Positions 50,986-59,862 of a DNA stretch of 64,000 bases are shown piece after piece. Location of the stretch: NCBI GenBank assembly GCA_042867185.1, contig JBHZQV010000025.1:1-64000 (forward strand), read 5' to 3'. The notes beneath the pieces were generated by a model, which did no database searches, was not told where the DNA came from, and saw only the letters and a list, made by a program, of their open reading frames with translations. Positions within the stretch are counted from its first letter, which is position 1. Every line of letters begins with the position of its first letter. This DNA is from Xylophilus sp042867185. Lineage in GTDB: Bacteria; Pseudomonadota; Gammaproteobacteria; Burkholderiales; Burkholderiaceae_C. The translations under genes and the position numbers were made by a program.

Positions 50986-52314
50986 ATGCGTGCGCAGACA
51001 ACCGAGTCACCACCGCGCCCCTCGCGCTCCGGGCCGCTGGCGCGGCTGGGGCAGCGGCTGTACGTGCGCATCTGGCTGGCGGTGCTGCTGGCGGTGGCGG
51101 TGCTGACGCTGCTGGTCGGCTGGGCCTGGCAGATGGCGGCCGATCCGCCGCCGCGGGAACTGATCGTGCGCAACGTCGAGGGCGGCGTGGTCGGCAACGG
51201 CATCCTGCGGCGGCGCATCTCGCCCGGCGAGGCGCCGCCCGACCCCGGCCCGAGCGACAAGCCGTTTCCGCCCAACCTGCACCCGCCGCCACCGCCGCGC
51301 ACCGGCCCCGAGTTCGTCGTGACGATGGGCGACGGCCAGATGCTGACGATGCACCTGCAGCGCCCGCCCGGCGGCTTCTGGAACAAGCCGCCCTTCGGCT
51401 TCTTCTGGACGCTGGGGCTGGTGGCGGTGGCGGTGGCGCTGGCCACCTACCCGATCATCCGCAAGCTCACCCGCCGGCTGGAGCGGCTGCAGCAGGGCGT
51501 CGAGAGCTGGGGCCGGGGCGACCTGGCCGCACGGGTGCCGGTGCAGGGTTCCGACGAGGTGGCGTTTCTGGCGCGCCGCTTCAACCATGCGGCCGAGCGG
51601 ATCGAGACGCTGGTCGAATCGCACCGCACCCTGCTGGCCAACGCGTCGCACGAGCTGCGCTCGCCGCTCACCCGCATCCGCATGGGGCTGGAGCTGATGG
51701 GCGGCACGCCGTCGCCCGCCTTCAAGGCCGAGATCGCCCGCAACATCGCCGAGCTCGACCAGCTGATCGACGAGATCCTGCTGGCCAGCCGGCTCGACGC
51801 GCAGGAGGCCGACGTGGGCACCGAAGAGCCGGTCGACCTGACCGGCCTGGCGGCCGAGGAATGCGCGCGCGTCGGTGCCGAGCTGCAGGTCGACCCCAGC
51901 GCCGCCGACGTGGAGGTGCACGGCGTGGCGCGGCTGCTGCGCCGCGCGGTGCGCAACCTGCTGGAGAACGCCCGCCGCTACAGCCAGGGCGAGATCGAAC
52001 TGATCCTGCAGCGCGAAACCGCCGAGCCGGGCCGCCCCGGCCGCGCGGTGCTGCGCGTCTGCGACCACGGCCCCGGCGTGCCGCCCGAGCAGCGCGACCG
52101 CATCTTCGAGCCCTTCTACCGCCTGCCCGGCGCCAGCGAGCGGGACGGCGGCGTCGGCCTGGGCCTGGCCCTGGTCCGCTCGATCGCCCTGCGCCACGGC
52201 GGCACCGTCCGCTGCGAGGACCGGCCCGACGGCGGCCCGGGCGCGTGCTTCGTGCTGGTGATGCCGCTGGAGGCGGCGCGGGTGGTGCGGAGCGAGGGCG
52301 GTGCGGCAGGCTGA
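50986..52314 (+). CDS. sensor histidine kinase
   Basis: A 442-residue inner-membrane kinase. Two helices (about 30-49 and 140-157) flank a periplasmic region of about 90 residues that contains a proline-rich stretch (PPDPGPSDKPFPPNLHPPPP). HAMP is around 158-212; the H-box is ANASHELRSPLTRIR with His222; then the N-box LLENARRY, G1 DHGPGVP and G2 GVGLGLALVRSI. RBS AAGGA. Cognate to the response regulator before it. Confidence 0.92.
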   Translation: MRAQTTESPPRPSRSGPLARLGQRLYVRIWLAVLLAVAVLTLLVGWAWQMAADPPPRELIVRNVEGGVVGNGILRRRISPGEAPPDPGPSDKPFPPNLHPPPPPRTGPEFVVTMGDGQMLTMHLQRPPGGFWNKPPFGFFWTLGLVAVAVALATYPIIRKLTRRLERLQQGVESWGRGDLAARVPVQGSDEVAFLARRFNHAAERIETLVESHRTLLANASHELRSPLTRIRMGLELMGGTPSPAFKAEIARNIAELDQLIDEILLASRLDAQEADVGTEEPVDLTGLAAEECARVGAELQVDPSAADVEVHGVARLLRRAVRNLLENARRYSQGEIELILQRETAEPGRPGRAVLRVCDHGPGVPPEQRDRIFEPFYRLPGASERDGGVGLGLALVRSIALRHGGTVRCEDRPDGGPGACFVLVMPLEAARVVRSEGGAAG

Positions 52315-52397
52315 GAGCCGCCGGCTCGTCTCCACCGTCTGCCGGTTCCCACGCTCGCAGGAAAAAATCGTTTCAGCCGGCGACCCGGCCGTGTAAA

Positions 52398-52413
52398 TCC
52401 TGCGCTCGCAGGA
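52398..52413. repeat. short palindrome between convergent genes
   Basis: TCCTGCG and CGCAGGA flank a CT centre in the gap between the kinase (plus) and MFS (minus) genes. CGCTCGCAGGAA also recurs about 50 bases upstream. No U-tract, so a terminator role is uncertain. Confidence 0.3.
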
Positions 52414-52415
52414 AT

Positions 52416-53723
52416 TCAGGCAGCGCCGGCAGAATGCGTGCGAACCTGCGATGGCCAGCGCTTCCACATCACCCCGTACAGGCCCGCCCCCAGCACCAGC
52501 GAACCCGCCGCCAATGCCAACGCCCAATGAAAACCCTCGGCCCGCGAGGCTGCGCGCGACAGCAGCAGCGCCACCAGCGGCGGGCCTGCGATCTGGCCGA
52601 TGCCGTAGAGGGCGGTCAGCAGGCCGGTGAAGCTGGCCCCGGCGGCGGGCCATTCGCGGCGGGCCTCCTGCAGGGCGAAGAAGGTGATCGCGGTGAAGGG
52701 CAGGCCGAGCAGCAGGCTACCGAGCGCGAAGCCCGCGGGGCCGGGCCACACCATGCCCAGGACGATGGCCGCGGCCTGCACCAGGTAGCACGCCGCCAGC
52801 AGCAGGCGCCGGTCGCGCGCCTGGGCGACCCGGGTCGAGAGCAGGGCGCCCAGCGCCACGCCGCCGCCGAACATCGGCCAGAACAGGTCGGGCCAGGGCG
52901 AGCCGGCCGGCAGCACGGTGCGGGCGATCACCGGCAGGAAGGTCGCGGTGACGATGTAGCCGAAGCCGGCCAGCCCGTAGGCGACGGCGAGCAGACCCCG
53001 CTCGGCGGCAGGCGACGGTGCGGACGCCGCCGGCGTGCCGTGCGCCGGCCCGCCGGCCGATGCGGCCTCGCCGCCCCGCCCCAGCACCGGCCAGACGAAG
53101 GCGGTCAGCAATGCGGCCAGCCCGCCGAAGACCGCCCAGCCGGTGGCCGCGCGCCAGTGCGCCGCCACCATCGCGCTGGCCGACAGCCCCGTCAGCGCGA
53201 TGCCCAGCCCCGGCCCGCAGAAGATCAGCCCGCCGAGGGCCGGCGTGCCCAGCGCGGTCAGCCGGCCCATGCACCAGTGCGAGGTGGACAGGAACACCAT
53301 CGCGCTCACCACCCCGGCGGTGAACCGCAGCGTGGGCCAACCGGCCTGCCACGGCAGCGCGAGCCCCACCGTGAGCAGCACCGTCAGCACCAGGCCGCCG
53401 CGGGCCAGCACCGCGCCCGGCGCCGGCCGGCCCAGGCGGCGGCCCAGCCACGGCAGCGCCATGTAGAGCAGGGCGCCGACCAGGTAGCCGATGTAGTTGG
53501 CCGTCGCCAGCCAGCTGCCGGCGGCCAGGTCGATCACGCCGTCGTGCAGCATCATCGGCAGCAGCGGGGTGAAGGCGAAGCGGCCGATGCCCAGCGCCGC
53601 CGCCAGGGTGGCGGTACCGGCGATGGCGATGTGCAGGGGCCGGTCAGGGCGGATGCGGGGAACGAGGGGGAGCGGCACGGAAAAGGTACGGATAAAGCCC
53701 ACGCCACGGCGGCGTCTTTCCAT
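52416..53723 (-). CDS. YbfB/YjiJ family MFS transporter
   Basis: A 435-residue 12-helix transporter. GTATLAAALGIGRFAFTPLL near the start, AGSWLATANYIGYLVGALL and AMVWPGPAGFALG-like helices suggest the YbfB/YjiJ family. Substrate unknown. Divergent from the LysR gene at 53783 with a 59-base, AT-rich gap likely to hold shared promoter elements. Confidence 0.85.
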   Translation of the reverse strand: MERRRRGVGFIRTFSVPLPLVPRIRPDRPLHIAIAGTATLAAALGIGRFAFTPLLPMMLHDGVIDLAAGSWLATANYIGYLVGALLYMALPWLGRRLGRPAPGAVLARGGLVLTVLLTVGLALPWQAGWPTLRFTAGVVSAMVFLSTSHWCMGRLTALGTPALGGLIFCGPGLGIALTGLSASAMVAAHWRAATGWAVFGGLAALLTAFVWPVLGRGGEAASAGGPAHGTPAASAPSPAAERGLLAVAYGLAGFGYIVTATFLPVIARTVLPAGSPWPDLFWPMFGGGVALGALLSTRVAQARDRRLLLAACYLVQAAAIVLGMVWPGPAGFALGSLLLGLPFTAITFFALQEARREWPAAGASFTGLLTALYGIGQIAGPPLVALLLSRAASRAEGFHWALALAAGSLVLGAGLYGVMWKRWPSQVRTHSAGAA

Positions 53724-53782
53724 CTTATCAAGAGAATGAAAACATAGAATCCATCCTTACCGAAGATCGACTGGGGGCGTAA

Positions 53783-54715
53783 TTGGATTTGGCAGCGCTG
53801 GAAATCTTTCGCACGGTGGCGGCCGAAGGCAGCGTCACCTGCGCGGCGGACCGGCTGGGCCGGGTGCAGTCGAACGTGACCACGCGGGTGCAGCAGCTGG
53901 AAAACAGCCTGGGCGCCGCCCTGTTCCTGCGCGAAGGCAAGCGCATGGCGCTGACGGCCGAGGGCCGCACCCTGCTCGGCTATGCCGACCGGCTGCTGGC
54001 CCTGGCCGAGGAGGCCCGCCAGGCGATGCGCCCGGCCCACCCCTCCGGCCGGCTGCGCCTGGGCTCGATGGAGAGCACCGCGGCCAGCCGGCTGCCCGGG
54101 CCGCTGGCACGCTTCCACCGCCAGTGGCCGGGGGTGGCGCTGGAACTGTCCACCGCCTCCAGCCAACAGCTGATCGACCGGCTGGAGGCGCATGCGCTCG
54201 ACGCGATCCTGGTCGCCTGGCCGCCGGGCGATCCGCCCGGCCCCGCGCTGGAGGCCGTCACGCTCTACGAAGAAACGCTGGTGCTGGCCCTGCCGGCCGG
54301 CCATCCGCCGATCGCCGGCCCCGCCGACGTGCAGCCCGGCACGCTGGCCGCCTTCGAGGCCGGCTGCACCTACCGCCGCATCGCCCAGGCCTGGCTGGCG
54401 CCGCGGCCCCGGCCGATGCAGTTGATGGAACTGGGCTCCTACCACGCGATCCTGGCCTGCGTGGCGGCCGGCACCTGCGTCGGCATCGTGCCGCGCTCGG
54501 TGCTGGCGCTGACCCGCGTGCCGACCGAGTTGCGGCTGCATCCGCTCTGCACGGTCGACACGCTGCTGGTGCGGCGCAGTGGCTACCGGTCGGCCGCGCT
54601 GGATGCGCTGCAGCTGGCGCTCCGGGACGGTGCTGCGGCCGGCTTCGCGGACGCATCGCCGACGACGACAAACGAGGCGCCCGCCCAAGACGCCGAAGCG
54701 CCGGCCCCCCGATAG
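53783..54715 (+). CDS. LysR-family regulator
   Basis: A 310-residue LysR regulator starting at TTG (GGGGG upstream). Helix-turn-helix in residues 1-60: LAALEIFRTVAAEGSVTCAA, then DRLGRVQSNVTTRVQQLE. The effector domain has GCTYRRIAQAW and the MELGSYHAILACVAAG. It resembles PtrR/ArgP-type partners of MFS exporters and probably regulates the divergent transporter. The C-terminus is an Ala/Thr-rich tail. Confidence 0.88.
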   Translation: MDLAALEIFRTVAAEGSVTCAADRLGRVQSNVTTRVQQLENSLGAALFLREGKRMALTAEGRTLLGYADRLLALAEEARQAMRPAHPSGRLRLGSMESTAASRLPGPLARFHRQWPGVALELSTASSQQLIDRLEAHALDAILVAWPPGDPPGPALEAVTLYEETLVLALPAGHPPIAGPADVQPGTLAAFEAGCTYRRIAQAWLAPRPRPMQLMELGSYHAILACVAAGTCVGIVPRSVLALTRVPTELRLHPLCTVDTLLVRRSGYRSAALDALQLALRDGAAAGFADASPTTTNEAPAQDAEAPAPR

Positions 54716-54748
54716 CCGCCGACCGTCCGCGACCGCCACTCCGCCCAT

Positions 54749-54797
54749 CCACCCTCCACCCTCCACCCTCCACCCTCCACCCTCCACCCTCCACCAC
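54749..54797 (+). repeat. CCACCCT heptamer tandem repeat
   Basis: Six exact copies of CCACCCT (54749-54790) plus a partial seventh. It lies between the LysR stop and the nitronate monooxygenase start, immediately upstream of its AGGAG site. Copy number may vary by slipped-strand mispairing and alter the distance between promoter and ribosome binding site. Confidence 0.8.
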
Positions 54798-54811
54798 CCC
54801 AGGAGCCTCCC

Positions 54812-55888
54812 ATGACCGCATCGCTGCGCACCGCCTTTGGCCTGCGCCTGCCCATCGTCCAGGGCCCGATGACCGGCGCCGACACGCCCGCCCTCGCCGC
54901 CGCCGTGTCGGCCGCCGGCGGGCTGGGCATGCTGAGTGCCGGCGCGCGCTCCGCCGCCGCGCTGGCCGAGGCTGCCGCCGAGGTCCGCGATCGCACCGAC
55001 CGGCCCTTCGGCATCAACCTCTTCGTGCAGGACACGCCCACGCCCGACCCGGCCACCGTGGCCACGGCGATGGCGCGCCTGGCGCCGCTGTACGCCGAGC
55101 TGGGCCTGGTACCGGCCATGCCCACCCCGTGGTGCGAAGACTTCCGGCAGCAGCTCGACGCGGTGGTCGCGCTGCGCCCGGCGGTCGCCAGCTTCACCTT
55201 CGGCATCCTGGCCGCGGACGACGTGGCGCGGTTGAAGGCGGCGGGCTGCTGCGTGGTCGGCACCGCCACCACCGTGGACGAGGCCCGTGCCTGGGCCGCC
55301 GTGGGCGCCGATGCGGTCTGCGCGTCGGGCATGGAGGCGGGCGGGCACCGGGGGACGTTCCTGGGCGACTTCACCGCGTCGCTGGTCGGCACGATGGCGC
55401 TGGTGCCGCAGTGCGTCGATGCGTTGCGCCCGCTGGGCATTCCGGTGATCGCGGCCGGCGGGATCATGGACGGCCGTGGCATCGCGGCGGCTCTGGCACT
55501 GGGTGCGCAGGCGGTGCAGATGGGCACCGCCTTTCTGGCCAGCGATGAATCGGGCATCGGCAGCGCGTACCGGCAGGCGCTGCGGTCGGCGAGCGCCTCC
55601 GATACCCGCATCACCCGCGTCTTTTCCGGCAAGCCGGCGCGCGGCATCGTCAACCGGGTGATGGAGCGGCTGCGGGAGGACGAGCTGTCGGTGCCGGCCT
55701 ACCCGGTGCAGAACGCGCTGACCGGAGCCTTGCGCAAGGCGGCGGCCGCCGCGGGGGATGCGCGGTATTTGTCGCTGTGGGCGGGCCAGGGGGTGGCGGG
55801 GGTGCGGCCGATGGGGGCGGGGGCCTTGGTGGAGGTGCTGGAGAGGGAGTGGCGGGATGCGGTTGCGGGATTGCAGTCGTCGGCTTAA
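54812..55888 (+). CDS. nitronate monooxygenase (2-nitropropane dioxygenase)
   Basis: A 358-residue FMN-dependent TIM-barrel enzyme that oxidises alkyl nitronates. LRLPIVQGPMTGADTPALAA, FGINLFVQDTP, the catalytic His in GMEAGGHRG, GIMDGRGIAAALALGAQAV and QMGTAFLA fit the family. Detoxification of propionate-3-nitronate is one known role. Ribosome binding site AGGAG. May be co-transcribed with lysR. Confidence 0.9.
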   Translation: MTASLRTAFGLRLPIVQGPMTGADTPALAAAVSAAGGLGMLSAGARSAAALAEAAAEVRDRTDRPFGINLFVQDTPTPDPATVATAMARLAPLYAELGLVPAMPTPWCEDFRQQLDAVVALRPAVASFTFGILAADDVARLKAAGCCVVGTATTVDEARAWAAVGADAVCASGMEAGGHRGTFLGDFTASLVGTMALVPQCVDALRPLGIPVIAAGGIMDGRGIAAALALGAQAVQMGTAFLASDESGIGSAYRQALRSASASDTRITRVFSGKPARGIVNRVMERLREDELSVPAYPVQNALTGALRKAAAAAGDARYLSLWAGQGVAGVRPMGAGALVEVLEREWRDAVAGLQSSA

Positions 55889-55955
55889 GGGCCGCTCATT
55901 TGCAGCGGGGGTTTGTTTGTGGTCGTTGTCGGGGTGGTGCGGGGGCCGTGATCGC

Positions 55956-56035
55956 CGGGTGACCCCCTCCGCGAATGTCCCCCGCGACGGGCTACGCCCG
56001 CCGCTCCTCCTTGATTTCGCTGCGGGGGTCACCCG
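55956..56035 (+). repeat. structured element C, copy 1
   Basis: Outer arms CGGGTGACCCCC (55956-55967) and GGGGGTCACCCG (56024-56035) are a perfect 12-base inverted repeat. The 56-base interior starts TCCGCGAATGTCCCCC, contains a small hairpin GGGC-TAC-GCCC and ends TCCTCCTTGATTTCGCTGC. Confidence 0.8.
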
Positions 56036-56196
56036 ACGCTCCCGGCCCTGTAAGCCTCGCGTCGTGCGGGTCGGATCAGCACAGGCGCGGGTCGCTGGCG
56101 CTGTGCCTGCATCGATGCCTTGCGGACGAAGCCGTGCCCATCGCATGCGACCGCCTGATCACCGTCGATCCAGCACCCCAAAGGGATCGTGACGAT

Positions 56197-56266
56197 GGCG
56201 TGCTCTGCGCAGCGACATCAAGGAGGAGGCCGCAGGCCGGGGGACAGTCGCGGAGCAGAGCACGCC
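56197..56266 (-). repeat. structured element C, copy 2
   Basis: Outer arms GGCGTGCTCTGC (56197-56208) and GCAGAGCACGCC (56255-56266) are also a perfect 12-base inverted repeat, unrelated to copy 1. The interior, read on the minus strand, starts TCCGCGACTGTCCCCC, has GGCC-TGC-GGCC and ends TCCTCCTTGATGTCGCTGC: nearly the same as copy 1 apart from the hairpin. Confidence 0.8.
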
Positions 56267-56339
56267 GTCGGCGCGAGCCCGGCCCACTCCAACCTTCCAC
56301 CGCGCCAACAAACGCCGCAACCTCAAAACCCAGGCGGCC

Positions 56340-56406
56340 GCTACAAAAACAATAGCTATAAGCCAGCGAATGACGCCGACCACAGCCATTATTTACCTCG
56401 AAAAGC
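56340..56406 (+). repeat. dispersed repeat A, before glycosyltransferase end
   Basis: GCTACAAAAACAATAGCT, then GCCAGC, GACGCCGAC and ACAGCC, with a tail TTTACCTCGAAAAGC. The second palindrome is partly decayed. Confidence 0.65.
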
Positions 56407-56455
56407 CCCGACCAGCGCACACGGATGCCAAGGGGCAATCCCGATCCAATGCCCG

Positions 56456-57445
56456 TCAGTTGCGCCAAGCCAGTTCCCGCGCCTGCCCCTGGATCACCGG
56501 CTGGATGTCGTGCAGCTTCTCGCCGGCCAGCACCTGCTCGTAGACCTGCAGGTAGTCGGCGGCCATGCGGTCGGCGCCGAAGTGTCGGGCGACGTGGTCG
56601 TGGCAGCGGCGCGGATCGAAGCGGTTGGCGCGCACCGCTTCGGCCAGGGCGTCGGCGTTGTCGGCCAGCACGCCGCAGTCGTGCGGCACCAGCTCGGGCA
56701 GGGCGCCGTAGGGCGTCGCAAAAACCGGGCAGCCGAAGTACAGGCTTTCGATGATCGCCAGGCCGAAGGGCTCGTGCCAGCGCACCGGGAAGACCATCCC
56801 GCGCGAGCCGTTGAGCAGCGCGTTCTTGGTCTCGCCGCCCACCATGCCGTGGAAGCGGATCCGGCGCGAGAAGGTGTAGCGAAAGCCCCGCTTCCAGTTG
56901 AGCCGGTCGCCGCCCAGCACGTCCAGCAGCACGCCGGCCTTCTGCGCCACCCGAATGGCGCCGGCGACGTTCTTGACCCGCCAGGCCGCCTTGCCGAGGA
57001 AGTGGTAGTACCCGCGCGGCCGCTCGAAATCGACCGGGCCGTAGGCCGACCAGTCGAGGCCGTTGTGCACATAGCGGGTGGAGCCGTAGCGCGCCGCATG
57101 GTCGCGCGAGAGGAAGACGGTGTTGAGCGGCAGCGGCCGGGCCTTGCGGGCGTTGCCGTGCTCGGTCACCAGGTAGGGCCGGCCCAGCGCGTCTTCGGAT
57201 GCGAACTTGGGGTGGAACTGGAAATGGACGATGTCGACGTCGGCCGGCACCTGCTCGGCCCAGGGCCGCTCGGTGTCGATCGGCAGCACGTGGGTCGCGA
57301 AGTCGCAGTGCGAGCCTGCCGGTACCAGGTAGCTGACCCGGTGGCCGCGCTGCACCAGCGCCCGGCCCAGGTCCCAGATGACGCGCTCGGTGCCGCCGTA
57401 CGCGAACACCGGGATCGGCGAGTTATTGACGAGCAGGACATGCAT
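56456..57445 (-). CDS. glycosyltransferase family 4-like protein
   Basis: A 329-residue GT-B glycosyltransferase. The N-terminal NNSPIPVFAYGGTERVIWDL and the C-terminal donor site FPVRWHEPFGLAIIESLYFG with the EX7E motif (Glu in HEPFGLAIIES) are clear. Likely adds a sugar during LPS or exopolysaccharide assembly. The 5' end overlaps the O-antigen ligase gene by 23 bases. Confidence 0.85.
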   Translation of the reverse strand: MHVLLVNNSPIPVFAYGGTERVIWDLGRALVQRGHRVSYLVPAGSHCDFATHVLPIDTERPWAEQVPADVDIVHFQFHPKFASEDALGRPYLVTEHGNARKARPLPLNTVFLSRDHAARYGSTRYVHNGLDWSAYGPVDFERPRGYYHFLGKAAWRVKNVAGAIRVAQKAGVLLDVLGGDRLNWKRGFRYTFSRRIRFHGMVGGETKNALLNGSRGMVFPVRWHEPFGLAIIESLYFGCPVFATPYGALPELVPHDCGVLADNADALAEAVRANRFDPRRCHDHVARHFGADRMAADYLQVYEQVLAGEKLHDIQPVIQGQARELAWRN

Positions 57446-58718
57446 CGGCGGGGGCTCCGGTGGCGGGCAAGGCGGCGGCGCGCGCCTCGTGGCCGCGCAG
57501 GCAGCCGTAGACCAGCAGGGTGAAGAACAGGTAGCACATGTTGCCGCTGTTGTGCGCCATGAACACCTGGGTCAGCCCGAAGGCGATGCAGCAGACCGGC
57601 ACCAGCACGCCCACCACCCGCAGCGCCAGGGCGGTCGGGTCGGGGTCGGGGCAGTCGCGCAGCCGGCGGCGGGGCCAGAACAGCCACAGCGGCACCGCGT
57701 AGAAGAACAGCAGCGCCGCCACGCCCGGCAGGCCGCGCTTGGCGAAGATGTCGAGCACCTCGTTGTGCGCATGGCTGAAGCTCAGCACGCTGGGGTGGGC
57801 CAGGCCGGCGTGCACCCGGCGGGCTTTTTCGACCTCGTATCCGTTCTGCGTCCAGCCGGTCAGGGGCCGGTCCCAGCCCATCTGCCAGGCCAGCTTCCAG
57901 TGCGACAGCCGCTGGCCGACGGAGGTGACCTCCTGGTCGCCCGCCTCGTACTGCTGCAGCTCGGTGCGGGCCTTTTCCAGGCGGTGGTCGATCATGTGCG
58001 GCTGGGTCAGGCCCAGCAGGCCGATACCGACCACGGCCGCGGCCAGCACCCGCAGCATCTGCTTGTGCGGCAGGTGGCACCAGAGCAGCACCACCAGCAC
58101 CGGCAGCACCACCGCCAGCGCCAGCCAGCCGCCGCGCGTCTCCGACAGCACCGAGGCCAGCCCGCCCAGCAAGGCGCCTACCAGCAGCACCGCGCGCTGC
58201 CAGTGCCGCGCGAAGCCGGGCGGCCGCACCGCGAACAGGGTGAGGCACATCAGGCCCAGCAGCAGCGCCAGGTCGCCGAACTGGATCGCGTTGGTGTAGC
58301 CCATGGCCCGCGGCAGATGCTGGAACGCACGCTGGTAGAGGGCGATGCCGCCGCTGCCGATGGCGCCGATCGCGATGCCCCAGAAAAACGGCTTCACCCG
58401 CGGCGCATAGACATGCACCAGCAGCAGGCAGGGCAACGCGATCATGTACTTGGTGGGCCGGTCGAACCCGCCCCAGTCGGTCCGGCCCGAGCGCGAATCC
58501 AGCAGCCAGAAGAACGCCATCGCCACGATCGACAGCGCCAGCCAGCCGGCACCCCCCAGGGGCCGGACGCGCCGGTCGCCGAGCGGCAGCAGCACCAGCG
58601 CGCCGAGCAGCAGCACCGCCGCGCCGATGGAGTAGCCCGAGGGCAGCCACAGGGCCAGCCCGGGTACGAGAAAGGCCGCCGCAGAGACCAGCGGCACCGC
58701 GTAACGCTCCACCTTCAT
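57423..58718 (-). CDS. O-antigen ligase/WaaL-like polymerase
   Basis: A 431-residue membrane protein with about 11 helices and the Wzy_C periplasmic loop. The motifs LSETRGGWLALAVVLPVL and SHAHNEVLDIFAKRGLPGVA are typical of O-antigen ligases, which transfer polymer to lipid A core. It overlaps the GT2 stop by ATGA upstream and glycosyltransferase downstream. Confidence 0.88.
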   Translation of the reverse strand: MKVERYAVPLVSAAAFLVPGLALWLPSGYSIGAAVLLLGALVLLPLGDRRVRPLGGAGWLALSIVAMAFFWLLDSRSGRTDWGGFDRPTKYMIALPCLLLVHVYAPRVKPFFWGIAIGAIGSGGIALYQRAFQHLPRAMGYTNAIQFGDLALLLGLMCLTLFAVRPPGFARHWQRAVLLVGALLGGLASVLSETRGGWLALAVVLPVLVVLLWCHLPHKQMLRVLAAAVVGIGLLGLTQPHMIDHRLEKARTELQQYEAGDQEVTSVGQRLSHWKLAWQMGWDRPLTGWTQNGYEVEKARRVHAGLAHPSVLSFSHAHNEVLDIFAKRGLPGVAALLFFYAVPLWLFWPRRRLRDCPDPDPTALALRVVGVLVPVCCIAFGLTQVFMAHNSGNMCYLFFTLLVYGCLRGHEARAAALPATGAPADACPARQ

Positions 58719-59497
58719 CGGACGACCTGTCCGGTGAGGTGCGCGCGGTCGTACGACAGCGCGGCGTAGCGGAAGAAGCTCTCCAGCGCGACGAACAGGC
58801 AGTACAGGAAGCCCGCGCCGCCGCAGAGAAAACCGAGCCGCAGCACGTACAGCCGGAAGAACATGCTGGCGCCCGAGGCCAGGCCGCGCAGCACGCCGCC
58901 CCGCTTGCCCAGCGCCGCGCGCTTGGCCGCGCCCAGCATCGCGTACTGGGTGAGTTTTTCCAGGCTGCCGCGCACTGTCTCGCGCGAATGGTGCAGCAGC
59001 GGCGCGCGCACCAGGTGGCGCGGCAGGGGATCGCCCTGCAGCTGCGCCTCTTCGTGGACCACGCCGGTGAATTCGCGCAGCGACGCCCGCGGGAACAGGC
59101 GCTCGATCTGCGACTGCGCCCGGTACCAGGTGAGCGGCCGTCCGAAGGCGACCATGCGCCAGCGGATCTTCCACACGCCGCGGGCGCCGCTCTGCACGAT
59201 GGCGTGGAGTTCGTCGCGCAGTGCGGGCGTCATCTGTTCGTCGGCATCGAGAAAGAACACGTAGTCGCCGGTGCAGTGCGCCAGCAGCCGGTTGCGCTGC
59301 ACCGCGAAGCCCTGCCAGTCGGGATAGGAGAACACCTTCGCGCCGGCGGCCTCGGCCGCGGCCACGGTGCCGTCGGTGCTGCCGCTGTCGACCACGACCA
59401 GCTCGTGCGCGATCGGTGCCGCGCTGTGGAGGCAGTCGCGGATGCGGTGGGCTTCGTTGCGGGTGAGCACCGCGACCGAGAGCGTGGGGGCGGACAT
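58715..59497 (-). CDS. GT2 family glycosyltransferase (LPS core, WaaE/KdtX-like)
   Basis: A 260-residue GT-A enzyme starting MSAPTLSVAVLTRNEAHRIR. VVVDSGSTDGTVAAAEAAGA is followed by the DXD-like FFLDADEQMTP and QIERLFPRASLREFTGVVHE. WaaE/KdtX-type enzymes add a hexose to the inner LPS core. A C-terminal hydrophobic stretch (FFRLYVLRLGFLCGGAGFLY) may anchor it. An alternative start is at 59512. Confidence 0.88.
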   Translation of the reverse strand: MSAPTLSVAVLTRNEAHRIRDCLHSAAPIAHELVVVDSGSTDGTVAAAEAAGAKVFSYPDWQGFAVQRNRLLAHCTGDYVFFLDADEQMTPALRDELHAIVQSGARGVWKIRWRMVAFGRPLTWYRAQSQIERLFPRASLREFTGVVHEEAQLQGDPLPRHLVRAPLLHHSRETVRGSLEKLTQYAMLGAAKRAALGKRGGVLRGLASGASMFFRLYVLRLGFLCGGAGFLYCLFVALESFFRYAALSYDRAHLTGQVVR

Positions 59498-59597
59498 GCG
59501 AACAGCGGCCATCGGCCGGTCAACGCCGCCTGCGCGGTCGCCGTGTAGGGATTGCAAGAGAAAAAGGCCAGCGGGCGAAACGGGGAGCGCGAGCGGC

Positions 59598-59858
59598 TCA
59601 GTGGCCGGCACGTACCGTTTCGCCGGCCCGCAGGCGGTAGACCGTGCCGCAGTACGGGCACTTGGCCTCGCCGGAATGCGCCACGTCGAGGTACACCTTG
59701 GGATGGGTGTTCCAGAGCTTCATGTCGGCCTTGGGGCTCGGGCAGAAGACGCCACCGTTGGCGTTGAGGTCGGCCGCCACGAGTTCGACCACGACCACCG
59801 GCCGTTTGACCGAAGCGGCCAGGTTGGAAGGGTGGGAAGGATTGGAAGAGGCAGTCAT
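59598..59858 (-). CDS. zinc-finger domain protein (zf-CHCC)
   Basis: An 86-residue protein with a C-terminal CHCC zinc finger: GGVFCPSP (first Cys), the His in NTHPKVYLD and the CPYCGT pair. Family resembles NDUFS6-like zinc-finger proteins found next to LPS or ilvE genes in betaproteobacteria. It starts 5 bases past the ilvE stop. Confidence 0.82.
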   Translation of the reverse strand: MTASSNPSHPSNLAASVKRPVVVVELVAADLNANGGVFCPSPKADMKLWNTHPKVYLDVAHSGEAKCPYCGTVYRLRAGETVRAGH

Positions 59859-59862
59859 CGCA

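Larger units (their letters stand above)
55889..56455. other. repeat-rich gap between nitronate monooxygenase and glycosyltransferase
   Basis: 567 bases without a recognisable gene between convergent genes. It holds a weak hairpin CCGCT/AGCGG (55892-55908) before a T-rich run, two related structured elements (55956-56035 and 56197-56266) and repeat A (56340-56406). No frame here has family features. Confidence 0.6.

Noticed and set aside
52350..52413. Direct repeat CGCTCGCAGGAA as an attachment site
   Set aside because: Two short copies about 50 bases apart between convergent genes, with no integrase nearby; more likely part of a local palindrome.
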